Made by a program: the position numbers and the translations under genes. From the NCBI GenBank assembly GCA_003452395.1, contig DMOI01000033.1:1-19868 (forward strand): DNA of 19,868 nucleotides, given 5' to 3'. The DNA is from Clostridiales bacterium (GTDB lineage: Bacteria > Bacillota > Clostridia > Lachnospirales > UBA12420). The notes under the pieces were generated by a model. It searched no databases. It was not told the DNA's origin and saw nothing but the letters and a program-made list of their open reading frames with translations. The first letter of the stretch is position 1; each line of letters opens with the position of its first letter. Of this stretch, positions 15,909 through 19,868 are shown piece after piece.

Positions 15909-15960
15909 TTAGTAAGAAAAGTAAGAAACTTGGAGAACTGACTAATAGGAGAGTGGCAAC

Positions 15961-16674
15961 ATGAGTGAACTAATTGATGTATATGAATGGCTAGGTGATA
16001 AGTTAAAGCATATTGGCATAATGGATAAAATAGAAGCGGAGCATAAAGGGATATGGCATAAGATATCAAGAGTTCAGCCAATTAAAAAGATAAATGATGA
16101 GTACTATGTAATACTCCAAAGAAGGGGTAGGCACAAAAGAATAGGTGCATTAAATTTTGCAGTTGCAGTGAGTGAACATATAAAAACAGGAGAAAGTGAC
16201 ATAGATGCTAGTATAAGGGGAGTTAAAGAAGAATTAGGTATAAACATAGGAATGGATGAATTAGAAGAAGCTTATAGTATGAACTTTGAATTTGACAAAG
16301 GAAATATAAAAGAGCGAACTTATTGTACAACGCATATGTTAGAATGTAGTTTTGAGTTAAAGGACTTTATACTTCAGAAGAAAGAAGTAGAGGGTGTGTA
16401 TATGGTACCAGTAAAAGATATGATAGATATGTTTGAAGGAAAGTTAGATAAGGTTGAAGTAACTGGAATTGGATTAAACCAAAATGAAACAGACTATATT
16501 TATGATGTCACTACTATAGATAAAAATAGTTTTAGCAATTATAATTTTTACAGTGAAGACTTCTTGAAGCTAAAGGAATATATTGAAAATAAAAGCTTAG
16601 ATAATAAAAAAGGACAAGTTGAATATGGTGATAGTGTTGCTGATGACATAAACTTTAATCAAGAGATAGATTAG
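15961..16674 (+). CDS. Nudix-like hydrolase with a deviant Nudix box
   Basis: The protein is 237 residues. HKGIWHKISRVQPI resembles the entry of isopentenyl-diphosphate-isomerase-type Nudix domains. The box at about 72-94 reads EHIKTGESDIDASIRGVKEELGI. Glu78, Arg86, Glu90, Glu91 and Gly93 fit GX5EX7REUXEEXGU, but the first Gly is Glu and the RE pair is RG. The metal-binding EE pair is kept, so activity is possible. The C-terminal 60 residues are unusual, acidic and unrecognised. The ribosome site AGGAGAG precedes ATG 15961. The gene lies 52 bases after the secreted protein without a terminator between them, so they are probably co-transcribed. The substrate cannot be told. Confidence 0.8.
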   Translation: MSELIDVYEWLGDKLKHIGIMDKIEAEHKGIWHKISRVQPIKKINDEYYVILQRRGRHKRIGALNFAVAVSEHIKTGESDIDASIRGVKEELGINIGMDELEEAYSMNFEFDKGNIKERTYCTTHMLECSFELKDFILQKKEVEGVYMVPVKDMIDMFEGKLDKVEVTGIGLNQNETDYIYDVTTIDKNSFSNYNFYSEDFLKLKEYIENKSLDNKKGQVEYGDSVADDINFNQEID

Positions 16675-16701
16675 AATTATTAAAAAAATAACTAAACAAA
16701 G

Positions 16702-16743
16702 AAGCTAGTGCCGTTATTCAAACTGAATAAACTCTAGCTTTTT
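16702..16743 (+). terminator. Terminator or attenuator hairpin between the Nudix gene and the uvrA relic
   Basis: An outer 7-bp stem (AAGCTAG 16702-16708, CTAGCTT 16734-16740) and an inner 6-bp stem (TTATTC 16714-16719, GAATAA 16725-16730) are joined by an internal loop. A T run follows to 16743. The shared core with the hairpin at 888 is striking. Only 26 bases separate its end from the next start codon, so it may act as an attenuator for what follows. Confidence 0.75.
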
Positions 16744-16769
16744 GTATTCGGTAAAGAAAGGGGGATTTA

Positions 16770-16932
16770 ATGTCTAATATTATCGTTTGTGGTGCTAGAG
16801 AGGGAAATCTAAAAGATATTAAACTTTCGATACCTCGTGGATGAACTTACGACTGGATTGCACCCAGTGGACGTTGAAAACCTTCTTGCTCTCCTAAATC
16901 GTATTGTAGATTCTGGAAGCACAATAATAATG
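16770..16932 (+). pseudogene. uvrA: uvrA-type gene reduced by internal deletion
   Basis: ATG 16770, with AAAGGGGG upstream, opens 24 codons (MSNIIVCGAREGNLKDIKL then SIPRG) that match the N-terminus of UvrA-type excision ATPases, where the GARxxNLKxI stretch leads into the first Walker A. The frame stops at 16842-16844. From 16837, one frame over, 32 codons read DELTTGLHPVDVENLLALLN and on to GSTIIM. This is the DEPTTGLH region after the second Walker B of the same family, with Pro changed to Leu. Everything between, many hundreds of codons, is missing. It is best read as a relic of a UvrA or UvrA-like paralogue. The 24-residue peptide may still be made. Confidence 0.85.
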
Positions 16933-16950
16933 AACGAGGAGGAAAATATG

Positions 16951-18207
16951 ATGGAAGAAAAGCAAAAGGCTTTAGTGGTGGGTGTAGACCTGAATGGAGA
17001 ACGTGATTTTGAATACTCGATGAAAGAACTTGCGAACCTCGCAGAGGCAAATGATATAGAGGTTGTATTTGAAGTAACTCAGAAACTAGAGAGAATCAAT
17101 ACAGCGCATTATATAGGTACAGGAAAAATTGAAGATATAGCGAGGATAATCGACCAGAAAGATATAAAAACAGTAATTTTTAACGATGAATTATCACATA
17201 CGCAAATTCGAAACTTAGAAGAAAAATTGTCATGTAGAGTAATAGATAGAACATTTCTTATTTTAAAAATTTTCGAAAGTAGAGCAAAGACGAAAGAAGC
17301 TCAGCTTCAAGTTGAAATGGCTACACTACAATATATGTTACCTAGACTGATGGGTCTAGGTAAATCACTAGGACACCAAGGCGGAGGATCGGGGCTTAAA
17401 AATAGAGGGTCAGGGGAAACAAAAATAGAGCTAGGACGTAGAAAAATAGAAGATAGGATTATCATTTTGAAGAAGCAACTTGAAGAGCTTGTTGCAGAGC
17501 GCAAAGTGCAAAGAAGAAAGCGTAACAGAAAAGAGATTAAAGTAATTGCATTGGTAGGATATACAAACGCAGGGAAGTCAACCATTATGAATAATATGCT
17601 AAATTTATGTAGTCACCCCGCAGATAAAAAGGTATTTGAAAAGGACATGTTATTTGCTACGCTAGAAACATCGGTGAGAAACATTGTGTTACCAGATAAT
17701 AAAGAATTTCTTTTGACGGACACAGTAGGTTTTATTAGTAAACTGCCACATCACCTAGTAAAAGCGTTCAGATCTACGCTCGAAGAAGTGACAGAGGCTG
17801 ATTTGTTAATTCATGTAGTAGATTATTCAGATGAAATGTACAAAACCCATATAGACGTTACAAATAAGACGTTAAAAGAGCTTGGTGTAGTTGATATTCC
17901 TACGATTTATGCATACAACAAAATAGATTTAGTAGAAAGCGAAGAAAAGAAAGCAGAAGAAGGATGTGTATACATTTCTGCTAAGAATAATATAGGGTTA
18001 GATGAACTTCTAAATAAAATACATGAGCAAATTTTTGCAGACTATATAAGCTTTAAAGTGCTCATTCCATATGATAAAGGGAGTATAGTATCTTATTTGA
18101 ATGAGAATGCAAATATAAAAAGGGCAAGCCATGAAAATGAGGGAACTCTAATATCACTTGAATGTAGAAAATCAGATTATGAGAAATATAAGCAATATGA
18201 GGTTTAG
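16951..18207 (+). CDS. hflX: GTPase HflX
   Basis: The 418-residue, full-length HflX is a ribosome-associated GTPase that can split stalled or stressed ribosomes. The N-terminal HflX domain shows HYIGTGKIEDI and ending marks such as FESRAKTKEAQLQVEMATLQ, LGHQGGGSG and SGETKIELGRR. The GTPase domain has G1 GYTNAGKS (203-210), a switch I region LFATLET, G3 DTVGF (257), G4 NKID (323) and G5 ISAK. Its open frame runs upstream to 16837, but those codons are uvrA relic. AGGAGG at 16937-16942 places the start at 16951; the adjacent ATG at 16948 is an alternative. No clean promoter is visible between the hairpin at 16743 and the start, so expression may depend on read-through. Confidence 0.93.
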   Translation: MEEKQKALVVGVDLNGERDFEYSMKELANLAEANDIEVVFEVTQKLERINTAHYIGTGKIEDIARIIDQKDIKTVIFNDELSHTQIRNLEEKLSCRVIDRTFLILKIFESRAKTKEAQLQVEMATLQYMLPRLMGLGKSLGHQGGGSGLKNRGSGETKIELGRRKIEDRIIILKKQLEELVAERKVQRRKRNRKEIKVIALVGYTNAGKSTIMNNMLNLCSHPADKKVFEKDMLFATLETSVRNIVLPDNKEFLLTDTVGFISKLPHHLVKAFRSTLEEVTEADLLIHVVDYSDEMYKTHIDVTNKTLKELGVVDIPTIYAYNKIDLVESEEKKAEEGCVYISAKNNIGLDELLNKIHEQIFADYISFKVLIPYDKGSIVSYLNENANIKRASHENEGTLISLECRKSDYEKYKQYEV

Positions 18208-18267
18208 ACGAGATGATGAAATCTGATTCTATTAATTTTTAATACAATAGCAAAAGATTTACATATT

Positions 18268-18296
18268 TTTACAAAAGAAAAACAACACGATATATT
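18268..18296 (+). promoter_or_regulatory. Promoter of the HELHH protein gene
   Basis: TTTACA (18268-18273), 17 bases, then TATATT (18291-18296). A perfect TATAAT overlaps its end at 18296-18301, but its spacing to the -35 would be 22 bases. No terminator is clear after hflX. Confidence 0.5.
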
Positions 18297-18341
18297 ATAA
18301 TAAAATAAGCTAAAAGGTTTAAAATAACGAGGAGGATTAGT

Positions 18342-18872
18342 GTGAATATTTACAATTATACTAAAAAGTTAACGAATGGTGATATACAGTATTTTATAGA
18401 GCTTTTACCTGAAAAGTATAGAAGTCTAAAATGTAATATACTTGTATACGATAGTGAAAACCAAGCATTAGAGGATGTCAAGGATAATCCTCATCTTAGC
18501 CATTTTGATGAGGAAGCTAAAGAGAAATTTAAATTATCAGCAATTAAAAATGGAAGAAAGGGGTACGTTTTAGTTGGAAAAGACTTTTCAAATATAAATG
18601 TTATAATTTTTGCATACAAAGCCTCTGGACATTTCAATTTTGCATATGTTTTATATCACGAACTACATCATGTATATCAAATAGAGTATGAAAGAGAAAA
18701 ATATCTGAATGATATTATTAACTATAAAAGTATTGAAGATGAGGCCAGAAAGGCATATATGAATCAACCTATTGAAATAGAAGCTGAAAATTATTCTCGT
18801 AAGTATTGTGAAGAAAATAAGGGTACTATTTTAAAAAAATATGGTGACATATCATGGAATCTATTATGTTGA
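18342..18872 (+). CDS. Small HExxH zinc-metalloprotease-like protein
   Basis: The protein is 176 residues and cytoplasmic (no signal peptide). FAYVLYHELHHVYQIEYE holds HELHH (106-110): His106 and His110 are zinc ligands and Glu107 the general base. A later acidic helix, NQPIEIEAENYSRKY (141-155), could give the third ligand (Glu145, Glu147 or Glu149), as in gluzincin-like proteins of the ImmA/IrrE or minigluzincin type. Nothing else is recognisable. The start is GTG 18342 with GAGGAGG seven bases or so upstream, preferred over later ATG codons because it keeps the full N-terminal helix. It stands alone between hflX and the transaldolase gene, with no Xre-type partner beside it. Protease activity is inferred from the motif. 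Confidence 0.78.
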   Translation: MNIYNYTKKLTNGDIQYFIELLPEKYRSLKCNILVYDSENQALEDVKDNPHLSHFDEEAKEKFKLSAIKNGRKGYVLVGKDFSNINVIIFAYKASGHFNFAYVLYHELHHVYQIEYEREKYLNDIINYKSIEDEARKAYMNQPIEIEAENYSRKYCEENKGTILKKYGDISWNLLC

Positions 18873-18940
18873 ATTCCAACTATGGATTTTGTAAATTAAA
18901 AAGACATAAAAAATTATTTTTGCTTTAGGATGATACAACG

Positions 18941-18985
18941 AGAAAAAATACAAATAGAAAAAATACAAATAAGGTCAGGATTGAA
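18941..18985 (+). repeat. Two 15-bp tandem repeats abutting a GGTCAGGATTGA motif
   Basis: agaaaaaatacaaat occurs at 18941-18955 and again at 18956-18970. The second copy runs straight into ataaggtcaggattgaa (18969-18985), a relative of the motifs at 11208-11221 and 19852-19868. The intergenic stretch 18873-19182 holds no gene. Apart from this and the promoter at 19108 it shows only a small GC-richer patch at about 19063-19085. Confidence 0.6.
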
Positions 18986-19107
18986 ATATTCACGTATAAA
19001 AATATTGGTTAGGTAACATTTACAAAATGTAATTAATAGCAGTGATAATGTAAAATGTGAATACCAGCACTACCACCATCCGGCTTGAAAAAATATTATA
19101 TATTATA

Positions 19108-19136
19108 TTGAAAATTATAACAGCATAGTATATAAT
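19108..19136 (+). promoter_or_regulatory. Promoter of the transaldolase gene
   Basis: TTGAAA (19108-19113), 17 bases, then a perfect TATAAT (19131-19136). The leader of about 40 bases is almost pure A-T with overlapping self-complementary tatata stretches. Confidence 0.7.
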
Positions 19137-19182
19137 AGGTAATATATCATATATAATATATAAAATGGGAGGAGTTAGAAAT

Positions 19183-19830
19183 ATGAAATTGTTTATTGAT
19201 ACTGCGAATGTAGAAGAAATAAGAGAAATTAGTCAGTGGGGTGTTTTGTCTGGGGTTACAACAAATCCTAGTTTAATAGCAAAAGAAGGAAGAGATTTGA
19301 AAGAAGTAATAGAAGAAATCTGTAGTATGGTAGATGGACCTATCAGTGCTGAAGTTATGGGTGATACTGCACCAGAGATGCTTTTAGAAGCGGAAGTACT
19401 AGCAAAATTGCATAAAAACATTTATATCAAAATACCTATGAATCCTGAAGGATTAAAGGCAGTAGCACAACTATCTAAAAAAGGGATTAAAACGAATGTA
19501 ACTTTAGTTTTTTCAGCAAACCAAGCGTTACTAGCAGCTAGGGCAGGAGCGACGATTGTTAGTCCTTTTGTAGGAAGATTGGATGATATAGGTTCAGAGG
19601 GAGTAAACTTGATCGAAGAAATCGCTGAAATATTTAGTATATATGAAATCAAAACAGAGATTATTTCAGCAAGTATACGTAATCCGATGCACGTGATTAA
19701 ATCAGCCCAAGCAGGAGCACATATTTCAACTATTCCATATAAAGTATTTAAGCAGATGGTGGAACATCCTCTTACTGAAATAGGAATAGAAAAATTTAAA
19801 GCTGATTTTAAAAAGGTGAATAAAAAATAA
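19183..19830 (+). CDS. tal: Transaldolase (small MipB/TalC-type)
   Basis: The 215-residue single-domain aldolase is of the small transaldolase/fructose-6-phosphate aldolase family and moves a dihydroxyacetone unit in the non-oxidative pentose phosphate pathway. MKLFIDTANVEEI, GVTTNPSLIAKEG, YIKIPM (Schiff-base Lys83), TNVTLVFSANQA and ISASIRNPMHV are all family marks. Two positions that separate the activities favour transaldolase: Glu57 (Gln in E. coli FSA) and Phe129 in VSPFVGR (Tyr in FSA). The start is ATG 19183, because GGGAGGAG immediately upstream is the ribosome site and lies within the alternative start at 19165. Length is typical and the gene is complete. Confidence 0.95.
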   Translation: MKLFIDTANVEEIREISQWGVLSGVTTNPSLIAKEGRDLKEVIEEICSMVDGPISAEVMGDTAPEMLLEAEVLAKLHKNIYIKIPMNPEGLKAVAQLSKKGIKTNVTLVFSANQALLAARAGATIVSPFVGRLDDIGSEGVNLIEEIAEIFSIYEIKTEIISASIRNPMHVIKSAQAGAHISTIPYKVFKQMVEHPLTEIGIEKFKADFKKVNKK

Positions 19831-19851
19831 CAATTAAACACACTTATGCAT

Positions 19852-19868
19852 ATAAGGACAGGACCGAA
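19852..19868 (+). repeat. GGACAGGACCGA motif at the window edge (RAYT/REP-associated type)
   Basis: ataaggacaggaccgaa, cut by the window end, matches ataaggtcaggattgaa at 18969-18985 at 14 of 17 positions in the same orientation. Such motifs often sit beside REP-associated Y1 transposase genes, so one may lie just downstream. That is inference. Confidence 0.4.

Noticed and set aside
1..19868. CRISPR arrays, tRNA or rRNA genes, intact insertion sequences
   Set aside because: I saw no regularly spaced direct repeats, no tRNA-like cloverleaf arms, and no transposase or integrase gene in any frame.

Overview
The window is AT-rich DNA with Shine-Dalgarno sites of the AGGAGG or GGGGG type, consensus TTGACA/TATAAT-like promoters and AGA/ATA-rich codon use. 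Together with the gene set (CheA/CheW/MCP, poly-HAMP receptor, copper-amine-oxidase-N secreted protein, HflX, QueD), this points to a motile or chemosensory low-GC Gram-positive of the Clostridia. The species cannot be named from sequence alone.

Region 1 (1-8493) is a chemosensory cluster, all on the + strand. It starts with the 3' end of a histidine kinase, a perfect 14-bp terminator and a fresh promoter. Then follow a PAS-GAF histidine kinase, a CheY-like regulator, CheA, CheW, a methyl-accepting chemotaxis protein with stacked HAMP-like segments, and a second CheY-like regulator. No CheR, CheB, CheC or CheD is present, so adaptation is supplied from elsewhere or absent. Directly behind the last regulator sits a 50-codon ORF resembling only the C-terminal tail of the RNA ligase RtcB.

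Region 2 (8494-11387) is accessory DNA. It holds a protein made of two tandem copies of a HigA/Xre-type helix-turn-helix unit, which continues in frame past its stop codon into 23 coding-like codons. A strong bidirectional terminator follows, then a Fic-domain protein driven by a perfect consensus promoter with an 11-bp tandem repeat at its transcription start. A GGTCAGGACTGA-type motif follows the Fic gene.

Region 3 (11388-13148) holds a DEDDh 3'-5' exonuclease, a solitary queD and, converging from the minus strand, a small zinc-ribbon protein. A bidirectional terminator separates the last two.

Region 4 (13294-16743) has two short operons: a transglutaminase-like protein with an alpha/beta hydrolase, and a secreted protein with copper-amine-oxidase N-terminal repeats with a Nudix-like protein. 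The second ends in a hairpin that closely resembles the terminator at 888.

Region 5 (16770-19868) holds a uvrA-type gene reduced to its first 24 codons fused to about 30 codons of its C-terminal ATPase region, then hflX, a small HELHH zinc-protease-like protein, and a transaldolase. The transaldolase is flanked by two similar 17-bp copies of the GGTCAGGA-type motif. The recurring theme outside the chemosensory cluster is gene remnants (rtcB tail, uvrA head and tail, read-through extension) and repeats, suggesting a deletion-prone accessory region. The most distinctive items are the double-HTH protein, the stand-alone Fic protein and the uvrA relic at the 5' end of hflX.
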